A stretch of 64,000 bases of DNA. Source: Desulfovibrio psychrotolerans. GTDB lineage: Bacteria > Desulfobacterota > Desulfovibrionia > Desulfovibrionales > Desulfovibrionaceae. Below the pieces are notes generated by a model that saw only the letters and a list, made by a program, of their open reading frames with translations, had not been told where the DNA came from and did not search any database. The stretch lies in the NCBI RefSeq assembly GCF_013340305.1, contig NZ_BLVP01000007.1, forward strand, positions 62,001 through 126,000. Direction: 5' to 3'. Below are positions 1 through 7,327 of the stretch, piece after piece. Both the position numbers and the translations under genes were made by a program. Position 1 is the first letter of the stretch, and the number at the start of each line of letters is the position of its first letter.

Positions 1-56
1 AGCCCCTTCCGCAGCAAACCGCGATACGGCATCGGCCCCACATAGCGAACAGACAT
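1..56 (-). CDS. possible start of a leftward hypothetical gene (partial)
   Basis: An ATG at 56 reads leftward off the window edge (first residues MSVRYVGPMPYRG) and is preceded by a GCAGGA-like ribosome binding site. It lies 54 bases beyond the repressor stop and could be the next gene of that leftward unit. Only about 18 residues are visible, so no function can be given. Confidence 0.25.
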   Translation of the reverse strand, partial: MSVRYVGPMPYRGLLRKG

Positions 57-110
57 ACCAACGTCCTGCTTCGCACAAAATGTGCAAAACCTTCCGTGCC
101 GCATCCGGAC

Positions 111-1040
111 TCAGAACTCCTTGCCCGCCCAGATGACACGTCCGATTATCTCCCAGCTCAGGGATTCATCCGTCACATCCACCTCTATATCCTGATAAGC
201 CAGTTCACGGTTGTCCCCCCGGAACAGATACCGCCCCGGAGCCCGGGAAAAACGCTTCACGTATATCTCGTCATGCACGCGGATAACGTAGATACGGTCC
301 TCCACCAGCTCCCGGTCACGCTCGTTCACCAGACACATATCGCCGTTATGCAGGGTGTTTTCCATGGACCGTCCCATCACCTCCATAATTTTCAGGCGAG
401 TGGTGTCCGTTGTTTTCTGCATTACCCAGTCCAGCCGGAAGGCATAGGCTCCCTCGCGTTCACCGCTGGTTTCCAGCGAACCGCCGCCTGCGCTGGGCCG
501 GGCACGGGCCTTCTCCACCAGAACAAAGTCCTCGGCGAACTGCTCTTCATACGTCCGCTCAACGCGCTTTGCCCCGGCAGACCGACCGGGCAGAAGCGGC
601 AGACTGCTGCGGTCCGCAGAAGCTGCCCGTCTGCCATCCATGCCGTCGGCATAGCCTGGCTCGTATGAGAATGGTCCGCCGCGCGGGCTGCCACCCACGG
701 AACCGGCAGCCGCGGGGGGAGAAGCGGGAGAAGCGGGAGAACCACCGGGGTACCTTCCACCGGCAGGCGGTTCCGCGCCCCGTTCGCGCAAGCCTGCCCA
801 AGGCGGCACAGGTGCCGCCTGCTGCAGCCACGCCTCATCCGCCATGTCCTCCAGATACTCTGTCACCCTGCCCAGATTAGCCCTGCTCGGGTGGCGTTCT
901 CCGTTTTTCCAGGCGTACACGGTGCGCTCACTTACCCCGGCAATGCGCGCCAGTTCGGCAATACCGCCCACCAAGCCTATGGCCTCAACAATGAATTCCT
1001 GAATGCGCCAGTCAGAGCTAGCAGTATGCGTTGTATTCAT
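111..1040 (-). CDS. S24-family phage-type transcriptional repressor (HTH + LexA-like peptidase domain)
   Basis: About 309 residues. The N-terminal helix-turn-helix spans roughly residues 26-55 (GGIAELARIAGVSERTVYAW). A Pro/Gly/Ala-rich linker follows, then a C-terminal S24/LexA-like domain with the Ser motif GRSMENTL and the downstream Lys in EIYVKRF that together form the self-cleavage dyad in this family. I chose the ATG at 1040; the in-frame ATG at 1058 adds only MLLFLH. By family it should hold a promoter silent until DNA damage triggers cleavage. It diverges from the small operon starting at 1289, with operator-like repeats between them. The linker, about 110 residues, is longer than in LexA or cI. 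Confidence 0.88.
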   Translation of the reverse strand: MNTTHTASSDWRIQEFIVEAIGLVGGIAELARIAGVSERTVYAWKNGERHPSRANLGRVTEYLEDMADEAWLQQAAPVPPWAGLRERGAEPPAGGRYPGGSPASPASPPAAAGSVGGSPRGGPFSYEPGYADGMDGRRAASADRSSLPLLPGRSAGAKRVERTYEEQFAEDFVLVEKARARPSAGGGSLETSGEREGAYAFRLDWVMQKTTDTTRLKIMEVMGRSMENTLHNGDMCLVNERDRELVEDRIYVIRVHDEIYVKRFSRAPGRYLFRGDNRELAYQDIEVDVTDESLSWEIIGRVIWAGKEF

Positions 1041-1054
1041 ATGCAGAAATAATA

Positions 1055-1094
1055 GCACATTAAGTGGAAAAGTAAATGCTTTTTTTGCACATTA
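1055..1094. repeat. direct repeat GCACATTA, two copies 32 bp apart
   Basis: GCACATTA occurs at 1055-1062 and 1087-1094, just upstream of the repressor start. A spacing of 32 bp is about three helical turns, so both copies would face the same side of the DNA. They may be repressor or autoregulatory sites. This is inference from position only. Confidence 0.4.
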
Positions 1095-1106
1095 CGAGGT
1101 GATGCC

Positions 1107-1140
1107 TTGACGTTTATGTGCGAACATGAAATATTTGTTC
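1107..1140 (+). promoter_or_regulatory. rightward promoter overlapped by an operator-like palindrome
   Basis: A TTGACG -35 (1107-1112) and AATATT -10 (1130-1135) are separated by 17 bases. The palindrome GAACA-N9-TGTTC (1122-1140) covers the -10, which is where a cI/LexA-like repressor would bind to block the rightward operon. The arms resemble half-sites of LexA-type operators, but the exact match to the adjacent repressor cannot be shown from sequence. Confidence 0.5.
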
Positions 1141-1288
1141 AAACAATACAGACTAGACGTATCCGGTCGCGCCTGCCGGAAATTCAGGCGCACACCCCTT
1201 CGGCAGGCCGGGACGAAGTGCGGCAAACGGTCATTCCGGCAGGATTACAAGAAGTTCAGGCAAGGCTTTCCAGAGGAGTCCGAATCCC

Positions 1289-1597
1289 ATGACACAGCAG
1301 TACCACACCGAACACGAGCACGCCGCCTGCGCCATATGTGGCCGCATGTTCCCGCACCCCCGCCCTGCGTTCAGCAGGCAGGCGCGCGCATGCCCCTCGT
1401 GCAGCAGGCCCGCTCCCGTAAGGGGCGGATACGAACCCATGGTGCAGATAGAGGCGGGCGAACATCAAAGGCTTCTGCATCTCTATTACGCCCATTTTGA
1501 ACACGATGTGCACCCTTCACCGGAAACCGCAGCCACGCTCCGCAGTGCCATGCTGCGCTGCAACAAATTCTTTGAAGGAGGCACATCATGCCATTAG
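1289..1597 (+). CDS. small Cys-rich zinc-ribbon-like protein
   Basis: 102 residues. Two Cys pairs, CAIC (residues 14-17) and CPSC (about 35-38), could bind one zinc ion. The remainder is helical with no recognisable enzyme motif. A GAGGAG ribosome site lies about 10 bases before the ATG. The gene overlaps the next one by 10 bases, so the two are probably translationally coupled. It is first in the operon facing the S24 repressor, which suggests an early phage or regulatory role. Function unknown; similar small zinc proteins are common in phage early regions. Confidence 0.55.
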   Translation: MTQQYHTEHEHAACAICGRMFPHPRPAFSRQARACPSCSRPAPVRGGYEPMVQIEAGEHQRLLHLYYAHFEHDVHPSPETAATLRSAMLRCNKFFEGGTSCH

Positions 1598-2037
1598 TCG
1601 TATGCCAGACATGCGGCAAAGAGTTCTCTGCCCGCCCCGGACGCGTAGCCTCCGGGCGGGGCAAGTTCTGCTCGCGGGAGTGCTCCGCCACGTCACGCCG
1701 GAACACAGATATTGTTGCCTGCCAGTGGTGCGGCAAGGAGACCCTGCGCAAAAGCACCCGCCAGAAGTATTGCTCACGCGCCTGCGCGGCTGCCTCGGCC
1801 CACGCCGCCCACTTCAGCAAGCCGCAGCAGACCATACGCTGCCGGACCTGCGGACGCCCGTTTGCTCCACGCACGGCAACGGATGCACACTGCGATGCCC
1901 GTTGCCGCATGGCCCGCAAACAGGAATCCGGACATGGATACGGTATGTTTGAAGATCCGTGGGCAAACGGCTCCATCCCGCCAGACCGATACGGCAAAGA
2001 CCTGTACCGCATGCCAGATGCGGGACTGGGATTCTGA
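1588..2037 (+). CDS. triple zinc-ribbon protein of phage type
   Basis: 149 residues with three consecutive CxxC...CxxxC modules: CQTCGKEF/CSREC, CQWCGKE/CSRAC and CRTCGRPF/CDARC. This is a bead-like arrangement of MYM/TRASH-like zinc fingers. A strong ribosome site (GAAGGAGG) lies inside the preceding gene. The C-terminal 35 residues are not Cys-rich. Such proteins occur in prophages and are presumed nucleic-acid or protein binders. No catalytic motif is visible, and the exact function is unknown. Confidence 0.6.
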   Translation: MPLVVCQTCGKEFSARPGRVASGRGKFCSRECSATSRRNTDIVACQWCGKETLRKSTRQKYCSRACAAASAHAAHFSKPQQTIRCRTCGRPFAPRTATDAHCDARCRMARKQESGHGYGMFEDPWANGSIPPDRYGKDLYRMPDAGLGF

Positions 2038-2349
2038 CCAGCCCACCGGGCCGACTCCGCACAACAAACGCCGCAGAAACCGGTCGGCGCGGAAAGAGCA
2101 CCCGCACGCTGCGCGGCTCTCTTTCCCGCCGGGGCAGACCGGCTTTCCGCTTCCCGCCCGCTCCGGGCAGAGGCGCAAGCACCGCGTTGCCATTGTCCGC
2201 AGGCGAGGCCCGTTCCGCCTTCATCTACCTTCAACGACCGGGGAAACCATCAGGGAAACACTGTTGCGCCCTTCACGGACGCAACGGCACACTCTAACGC
2301 TGCCCGCCGGATCGCGCACCATGCACGCCCCGGCAGGAGGGAGAAAGAC
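2038..2349. other. 312-base gap with no convincing gene
   Basis: A rightward frame beginning MRDWDSDQ near 2021 stays open through this stretch. It is strongly Arg/Pro-biased, overlaps the 3' end of the zinc-ribbon gene and runs about 130 bases into the SSB-like gene, so I do not accept it as coding. I see no clear promoter, terminator or RNA. Confidence 0.4.
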
Positions 2350-2934
2350 ATGTCGTTTGCTGATACCAAACTCACCTTCGGCGCACCGCATACAAACCGG
2401 CTCACACTCATGGGCCGCGTGGCGGAACCGCCTTTTGCCCGCCATGATGCGACAGGCGCGGCAATCATCGTTCCCTTGAACCTTCAGGCCCATCGCCCCG
2501 TAAGCGCATGCAGCCGCGGACATTCAGCCACCTCTGCCACCGACGCCTGCACGTGGAAAAATGACGACGCGCCCGATGCGGTCCTGCCCGTGCTGGTGCG
2601 GGGTCACGCCGCCCTGTGGTGCTCCTCCAATCTTCTGGCGGGCATGGTTATCCATGTGGAAGCGAGTATCCGGTCTCTGGGGGCCACGCCTTCCGGCGCG
2701 TGCCTCACGTATCTGGAAGCGGAGCGCATACACGTACTGCAAACCACCCCCCACACCTTCTCCGACCTGCCGGAGACACCCCACATGCCGCCTGCCGAGG
2801 ATAATCATTTCGCTCCTCCCGATCATAGAACATTCTATACAACAGTCCGGACCACGCGGGATATGCCGCTGCCCTTCCCGCCGCATGCAGCAGATATCTG
2901 GACCGATCATCCCGCCAGCATGACAACCAACTGA
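2350..2934 (+). CDS. single-stranded-DNA-binding-like (OB-fold) protein
   Basis: 194 residues. The order of segments resembles an SSB OB fold: NRLTLMGRVAEPP near residue 16, a first strand pair AAIIVPLNLQA, then VLPVLVRGHAAL, the GMVIHVEASI strand and a closing YLEAERIHVL strand. The last 60 residues are low-complexity, as in SSB tails, but there is no acidic DDIPF-type tip. A GGAGGG ribosome site precedes the ATG. It sits in the phage-like operon between the zinc-ribbon genes and an M15 peptidase. Assignment rests on fold-level pattern only; the family is not certain. Confidence 0.5.
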   Translation: MSFADTKLTFGAPHTNRLTLMGRVAEPPFARHDATGAAIIVPLNLQAHRPVSACSRGHSATSATDACTWKNDDAPDAVLPVLVRGHAALWCSSNLLAGMVIHVEASIRSLGATPSGACLTYLEAERIHVLQTTPHTFSDLPETPHMPPAEDNHFAPPDHRTFYTTVRTTRDMPLPFPPHAADIWTDHPASMTTN

Positions 2935-2950
2935 CCCGGGAGGATGCAGC

Positions 2951-3445
2951 ATGTACACCACGGAATACTTTCGCATAGAGGAACTGGTGCCACCGGAAAT
3001 GCACGTCGCATGGAAACAGGCTCCGCAACGCCTCTTCATGCTTTTCGATCTGGATGCCCTGCGCACGCTGGATAACCTGCGCCGCAGATACGGCCCCATC
3101 ATCGTCAACAACTGGCATAAGAAAGGTAATTTCCGCCATTCAGGCTGGCGGCCGTGGGATTGCAAAGATGGGGCAGCCCTGTCACAGCACAAGCTGGGCC
3201 GCGCCTTTGACTGCAAATTCACGCAAGCAAGCGCCGAAGAGGTGCGCGAAGATCTCGCCCGCATGCCCTACTCCTCCGCCTTTTCGGCCATACGGCGCAT
3301 AGAGGCGTTTGAGGGCATGAGCTGGTTCCATTTTGATACCGGGAACCATAACCGTGAAACGGACGGCATATTGGTGGTGGGCAACGGCAGCACGCCATCC
3401 ACCACCATTCCCTGCCCCCCGGTGCGGGAGGCGGGCACGGCATGA
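2951..3445 (+). CDS. M15-family peptidase, phage endolysin-like
   Basis: 164 residues. The core carries the zinc-site motif SQHKLGRAFDCKF (SxHxxGxAxD, about residues 79-91) and the downstream WFHFDTGN (HxH-like ligand, about 127), both typical of M15A D-Ala-D-Ala carboxypeptidases and phage L-Ala-D-Glu endopeptidases. No signal peptide is seen, so it would need a holin or lysis for access to the wall. A GGGAGG ribosome site lies 17 bases after the SSB-like gene. No holin or structural phage genes follow, which is why I view the region as a remnant or domesticated module. Confidence 0.72.
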   Translation: MYTTEYFRIEELVPPEMHVAWKQAPQRLFMLFDLDALRTLDNLRRRYGPIIVNNWHKKGNFRHSGWRPWDCKDGAALSQHKLGRAFDCKFTQASAEEVREDLARMPYSSAFSAIRRIEAFEGMSWFHFDTGNHNRETDGILVVGNGSTPSTTIPCPPVREAGTA

Positions 3446-3765
3446 ACGCACGGCAGCCGAATGCGGAAGCCGCAGCGCAACCGCAGCCGCTCCACGACCA
3501 CGCGGAGTATGGCCTGCCCTCTCCCCGTCCGGCCGGAGGGCCGGAAACTGACGCCATGCTGGTGTATGTGGGACTCGCCGCCATAGGCAGGGCTGTGGGT
3601 GCGGGACCGGGAACCGTAAAACGCTGGATACGCGAAGAGGCCTTCCCGGCGCGCCGCTGCTCGGACGGTATTTACCGGGCCACGGCAGAGGGCATGCGCT
3701 CGTGGTTCCAGCCGCCCTTTCCGGACGCATACCCCCAACCGCCGCGCGGAAGACGGCCCAACTGA
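3442..3765 (+). CDS. small helix-turn-helix DNA-binding protein
   Basis: 107 residues, overlapping the peptidase stop by 4 bases (ATGA). A Pro/Ala-rich N-terminus leads into a helix-turn-helix-like segment, LAAIGRAVGAGPGTVKRWI (residues about 50-68), followed by a wing-like FPARRCSDGIYRA. This resembles excisionase/MerR-type or terminase-small-subunit HTH domains of phages. It ends the rightward phage-like operon. A role in excision, regulation or packaging cannot be separated from sequence alone. Confidence 0.5.
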   Translation: MNARQPNAEAAAQPQPLHDHAEYGLPSPRPAGGPETDAMLVYVGLAAIGRAVGAGPGTVKRWIREEAFPARRCSDGIYRATAEGMRSWFQPPFPDAYPQPPRGRRPN

Positions 3766-3902
3766 ACGAAGATCACGTCTGTAACGCGGGGATGACGCGG
3801 CGGAAAACGCCGTCCGTCTTGACGAAGAAAGGTGAATACGGACCATTGCCCCTTGTATCCCTGACAGCGATGCCACTTCCGCCGGGCTTAATGCAGGCCG
3901 AG

Positions 3903-3960
3903 CGGCAGGCTACCTGCCGGGATTAACGCAGGTCGGGGCGGCAGGTAAACCTGCCGCCCC
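3903..3960. terminator. two adjacent hairpins (possible bidirectional terminator)
   Basis: CGGCAGG-N3-CCTGCCG (3903-3919) is followed by GGGGCGGCAG-N6-CTGCCGCCCC (3935-3960). The stems are perfect but lack T-runs on either side, so termination strength is uncertain. They lie between the rightward HTH gene and the leftward zinc-ribbon gene. Confidence 0.45.
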
Positions 3961-3994
3961 GGCTTCATACGTCATGTGGAGCAGAAGGAACAGG

Positions 3995-4504
3995 CTACAA
4001 GGTGCAGCGCAGCACCTTCACGCCTTGCTTGAACAGCACTTCCATCTTGTCCGGACGGGTTGCGCTCTGCACCTCGCCCATCCCGAACACCGGATGGTCG
4101 ACAATATCTCCCACGGCATAGCCTTCCGCCATGTTATAGGGGCGGGCGTCACGGGTTCCCTTGGAAACTATGACGGACTTCCACGCCACCATCACGGCTT
4201 CCGCTTCCTGCTGCGCCCTCTGGTTGGCGCGTGTCTGGGCGGCTTTCTTGGCGGCTTCCGAGCGGGCGAGCGAAACAGCCGCCTCGCGCGACTCGCCGGA
4301 ACGCACCCGGCGCACGCCGGACGTTTCAGACTTCAGCTTGGGCTTACGCACCTCGCGGTATTTGTGAACGCTGCCGCAGGCCTGACACTCCACCTTGACG
4401 ATAACGCCATCCACCATGGCAACGATGACATGCCCGGTTATGTCGTTACAGCGTGAACATGTCGTCTCAATCCGGCCGCCGGCGGTAAGTTCTTTGGGTA
4501 TCAT
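3995..4504 (-). CDS. zinc-ribbon protein with CarD/Tudor-like C-terminal domain
   Basis: 169 residues from ATG 4504. The N-terminal half has a zinc ribbon with CSRC and CQAC pairs; a basic Ala/Glu/Arg-rich helical middle follows. The C-terminus, GYAVGDIVDHPVFGMGEV, resembles the Tudor-like fold of CarD/TRCF RNA-polymerase interaction domains (VGDxVxHPxFGxGxV). An upstream frame extends to 4651, but that part is Cys/Phe-rich and unlike a normal N-terminus. A role in transcription or in nucleic-acid binding is possible by analogy only. It is a single gene with no operon partner. Confidence 0.55.
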   Translation of the reverse strand: MIPKELTAGGRIETTCSRCNDITGHVIVAMVDGVIVKVECQACGSVHKYREVRKPKLKSETSGVRRVRSGESREAAVSLARSEAAKKAAQTRANQRAQQEAEAVMVAWKSVIVSKGTRDARPYNMAEGYAVGDIVDHPVFGMGEVQSATRPDKMEVLFKQGVKVLRCTL

Positions 4505-4700
4505 ATCCTCAATCTCTTTGGCTGTGATGCACACGATCTGTGAAGGGGATGAAAAAAGCCACAGGACGAACCTGCGGCAGAAGATGCAAGCACGAAGGGG
4601 GGGACAATACAGATTTGCCCCCTGCATGGCAACCCCTTCCGCGCCGTTCAAAATATGAAGGACGAAACACGGAAAAACCGGCGAAAGCTCTCCGGACCGG

Positions 4701-4732
4701 AAGAAGAAGAAGAAGAAGAAGAAGAAGAAGAA
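4701..4732. repeat. (AAG)n trinucleotide repeat, about 10.7 units
   Basis: An uninterrupted AAG tract of 32 bases ends exactly at the stop codon of the response-regulator gene (stop 4733-4735, read leftward). In transcript sense it is a UUC tract directly after UGA. Tract-length changes would lie outside the coding region unless the stop is lost. Confidence 0.9.
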
Positions 4733-5956
4733 TCAGGAAGCCGGGTCTTTCCCGGCGGCTTCCAGCAGAGCCAGACAGCTCATGCGCATACTCTGCATCC
4801 GCGAGGTCAACCCCAGTGAGTCAATATACGCCGCATCCACCGCCGGCTTACGGTACTGCGGATTAATGATCACCAGCTCATGCTCCATAACGTTGGCAAC
4901 ATGCACCGCCGTAACAGGGGCAAACCCCTCGTGCGGCACCTGCACAGGCTCATGGTGCCCCAGCACCGCCTCCACCACCGGCGCGGGCATGCCCCACAAC
5001 GCCAGCAGATATGCTCCCATCTCCGCATGCGTGGCGCAAAAAACCTCGCGCTCAGCATCATGCACGCTGTAATCCCTGCTGCGCACAAGCTCCAGCACCC
5101 CCGCATAGTCGTCCGCAAGGCGGGTCAGCAGCACCAGTTTGCCCACATCATGCATCAAACCCGCGATAAAGGCGTGGTCCATCACTTCCTTATCCGCATC
5201 GGCATGAACAGCAAGGCAACGTGCAAGGTGCCCGGTCTGCGTACAGTGCTGCCACAGCAACCCGGCGTTGAACCGCAGAGATTTCTTCACCACGAACCGC
5301 TTAACCAGTTCAATGACCAGCATCAGGCTTTTCACGGTGTCTGTTCCCAGCAGCACCACTGCCTGATGCGGACTGGAAACATGCCTGCGCAAGCCGAAGA
5401 ACGAGGAATTGACCAACTTGAGCAGCGAGGCGGTCAGCCCCATGTCAGATTCGATGATATTCCCGATATGGTGCAGCGAAGGGTCTTCCTTGCCCAGCTC
5501 CGCCTCAAGGCTGGCATACACATCCGGCAGGGAAGGCAGGGTGTCCACATCGGAAAAAACAGCCCGCACCCGTTCATTGCCCAGCACGGTCCGCAACCGC
5601 ATGGAACGCTCCACCACCTCTTCCAGTTCCTTGTGATTGCAGGGCTTGGTCAAAAACTGATGGGCGGGCTTGACCGTCTTCATGATCATTTTGTGATCGG
5701 AATAGCCCGAAAGGATGATGCGCAGGGTATCCGGATACAGCCGCTGCACCTCGCTGAGCAGGTCGCCGCCATCCATTCCCGGCATGCGCATGTCGGTAAC
5801 GACCACATCGTACGGTTCACGCGCCAGAATCTCCAGCGCCTCCACCGCACCGCCCGCAAACGCCATGCTCCACTTCTCCCGCAAAGAGCGCAGCACCAGA
5901 CGCAGACCGTTCAACACGTTCGGTTCGTCATCCACAAACAACACGCGCAATTTCAT
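4733..5956 (-). CDS. response regulator with HDOD output domain
   Basis: 407 residues. The N-terminal receiver domain has the acidic pair in LFVDDEPN, the phospho-acceptor Asp in VVVTDMRMPGMDG (about residue 55) and the Lys in FLTKPCN (about 105). The remaining 270 residues form an HDOD domain, beginning near LPSLPDVYASL, with VHDAERE and later helices. HDOD proteins are degenerate HD relatives usually found in signalling, not confirmed hydrolases. The ATG at 5956 starts the receiver fold (MKLRVLFVDDEP); the longer frame to 6085 has no ribosome site. No cognate histidine kinase is adjacent. Confidence 0.85.
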   Translation of the reverse strand: MKLRVLFVDDEPNVLNGLRLVLRSLREKWSMAFAGGAVEALEILAREPYDVVVTDMRMPGMDGGDLLSEVQRLYPDTLRIILSGYSDHKMIMKTVKPAHQFLTKPCNHKELEEVVERSMRLRTVLGNERVRAVFSDVDTLPSLPDVYASLEAELGKEDPSLHHIGNIIESDMGLTASLLKLVNSSFFGLRRHVSSPHQAVVLLGTDTVKSLMLVIELVKRFVVKKSLRFNAGLLWQHCTQTGHLARCLAVHADADKEVMDHAFIAGLMHDVGKLVLLTRLADDYAGVLELVRSRDYSVHDAEREVFCATHAEMGAYLLALWGMPAPVVEAVLGHHEPVQVPHEGFAPVTAVHVANVMEHELVIINPQYRKPAVDAAYIDSLGLTSRMQSMRMSCLALLEAAGKDPAS

Positions 5957-6187
5957 ACCGCTTTTCTCCACATGACAACCGCGCCCAGCAGCCTGCCGCA
6001 AACACAAAAACAAGAGAGCCGCCACCGCCAACCCCGTGCACCGAACCAATACTCCCGCGCCCTGCTGCACCCTTGGCGGCCGCACGTGAAAGGCAGAAGA
6101 CCTGAGCCGCTACACCAACCTGTCACACTCAGAGAACGAAATCAATGCGACACACGATACCGCACAACTGTTTCTTCCGATATGATA

Positions 6188-6217
6188 AAGGCCCGGAACC
6201 GCACGGTTCCGGGCCTT
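6188..6217 (-). terminator. intrinsic terminator of the hsp20 genes
   Basis: A perfect 13-bp stem (AAGGCCCGGAACC / GGTTCCGGGCCTT) with a GCAC loop lies 25 bases beyond the second hsp20 stop. Read leftward, TTTATCAT follows the stem. Confidence 0.8.
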
Positions 6218-6242
6218 GGCATGCAGGGATACAGCGACCGGG

Positions 6243-6605
6243 CTATCCCGTAATCTCTATGCGGCGCGGCTTTGCCGCCTGCGCGCGCGGCAGAAACAGT
6301 TCCAGCACGCCGTCCGCCAGATTGGCGGTAATGGCATCCTTGTCCACCATGTCCGTCAGGGTGAAGGTGCGGGCATATTCCACATCGCAGAATTCACTGT
6401 GTACCGGGCGAACTCCCTCGCCCGTTGCGCAGCCTCCCCGTCCGGTCACGGTGAGCTCGTTTTCTTCTATCTGAATGGCCAGCGCCTCGCGGACCACGCC
6501 GGGCACATCCATAACGATGCGGAAGCCATCTTCCTGCTCAATGATATCGGAAGCCGGAACAACGCGGTGCAGCGTTGCCTCGGCCTTTGCCACATCCTTG
6601 TTCAT
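6243..6605 (-). CDS. Hsp20/alpha-crystallin small heat-shock protein (second of pair)
   Basis: 120 residues. The alpha-crystallin domain spans roughly 18-115, with FRIVMDVPGVVREAL, ENELTVTGRG and the closing GVLELFLPRA strand (family consensus GVLxxxxP). It is an ATP-independent holdase for unfolding proteins. It lies 12 bases after the upstream paralogue, so the two are co-transcribed; paired Hsp20 genes often form mixed oligomers. The short C-terminus (RRIEITG) retains an I-x-I tail motif (IEI), used for oligomer assembly. Confidence 0.9.
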   Translation of the reverse strand: MNKDVAKAEATLHRVVPASDIIEQEDGFRIVMDVPGVVREALAIQIEENELTVTGRGGCATGEGVRPVHSEFCDVEYARTFTLTDMVDKDAITANLADGVLELFLPRAQAAKPRRIEITG

Positions 6606-6617
6606 TGTCTGCCTCCT

Positions 6618-7061
6618 TTATACGTCTATGGCTTTGGATTCAGCACCGGTCACGGTAATGCGGCGGGGCTTCACGCTGTCCGCCTTGGGCAGAGTCACCC
6701 GCATCACCCCGTCAGAGCCCGCGGCAGTCACCTTGTCCCTGTCCACGGGCACATTCAGGGTGATAATGCGCTGAAAAGACCCCATGCCGCGTTCACGGCG
6801 CAGATAGCGGCCCTCCGTCCCCTTCCGCTCCCCCTTGATGACCAGACTCCTGTCTGTCATCGTCAGTTCCACGTCCTTGGGAGGAATGCCGGGAACGCTG
6901 ATCTCCACATAATAGTTGTGGTCATCTTCCGCGATATTGATGAGGGGATACGCAGGACGCCGGAATCCCAAGCCTCCGGTTCCCTGAAAGCGGGCCACAT
7001 CGTCAAAGAGCTTTTCCATTTCCTTGGGGAAATCATACAATGTGCTGAAATCGATAACCAT
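6618..7061 (-). CDS. Hsp20/alpha-crystallin small heat-shock protein (first of pair)
   Basis: 147 residues from ATG 7061, which has an excellent AAGGAGGTG ribosome site; the frame extends to 7088 but without one. The alpha-crystallin domain covers about 38-140: YPLINIAEDDHNYYVEISVPG, DRSLVIKGER and GVMRVTLPKA. It forms an operon with the following hsp20. No CIRCE element is seen upstream, so HrcA control is unlikely. Confidence 0.92.
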   Translation of the reverse strand: MVIDFSTLYDFPKEMEKLFDDVARFQGTGGLGFRRPAYPLINIAEDDHNYYVEISVPGIPPKDVELTMTDRSLVIKGERKGTEGRYLRRERGMGSFQRIITLNVPVDRDKVTAAGSDGVMRVTLPKADSVKPRRITVTGAESKAIDV

Positions 7062-7134
7062 ATGGACACCTCCTTTCTCTGCGGCCACGGCCGGACATGC
7101 CCGCCGGACAGCCGCTTCATGTTTTTCCGCCTTT

Positions 7135-7162
7135 CAGATAATACACTAAAAACTGCTGTCAA
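7135..7162 (-). promoter_or_regulatory. candidate promoter of the hsp20 operon
   Basis: In the leftward sense, TTGACA (complement of 7157-7162) is followed after 16 bases by TATCTG (complement of 7135-7140), 74 bases before the ATG. The -35 is perfect but the -10 weak. No CIRCE or clear sigma-32 element is visible. Confidence 0.4.
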
Positions 7163-7327
7163 CTCTCTCTTTGCATCTATATTACAGCACGTTACCCTGT
7201 GGATAACTTTTCTTGCCACATTGCCGCCCTTGCCGGAGCGTGCACATTCCCCTTGCGGCATTCGGCCCTGCGGGATACCGGAAAAACCCGGCCCATCCAT
7301 TACAATGCCCAACCTTACGGAGACCGT

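Noticed and set aside
1126-1500. 124-codon frame starting inside the operator region
   Set aside because: Its ATG lies upstream of the predicted start point and it overlaps the Cys-rich gene over 200 bases; composition is Arg-biased shadow-like.
4701-4732. CRISPR-like array
   Set aside because: It is a simple trinucleotide repeat without spacers; no CRISPR array was seen anywhere.
4880-6253. 457-codon rightward open frame antisense to the response regulator
   Set aside because: It is His/Gln/Arg-rich with no domain and lies opposite an obvious REC-HDOD gene; such shadows are common in GC-rich DNA.
7062-7200. CIRCE element controlling the hsp20 genes
   Set aside because: The TTAGCACTC-N9-GAGTGCTAA pattern does not occur; only a sigma-70-like -35 is visible.
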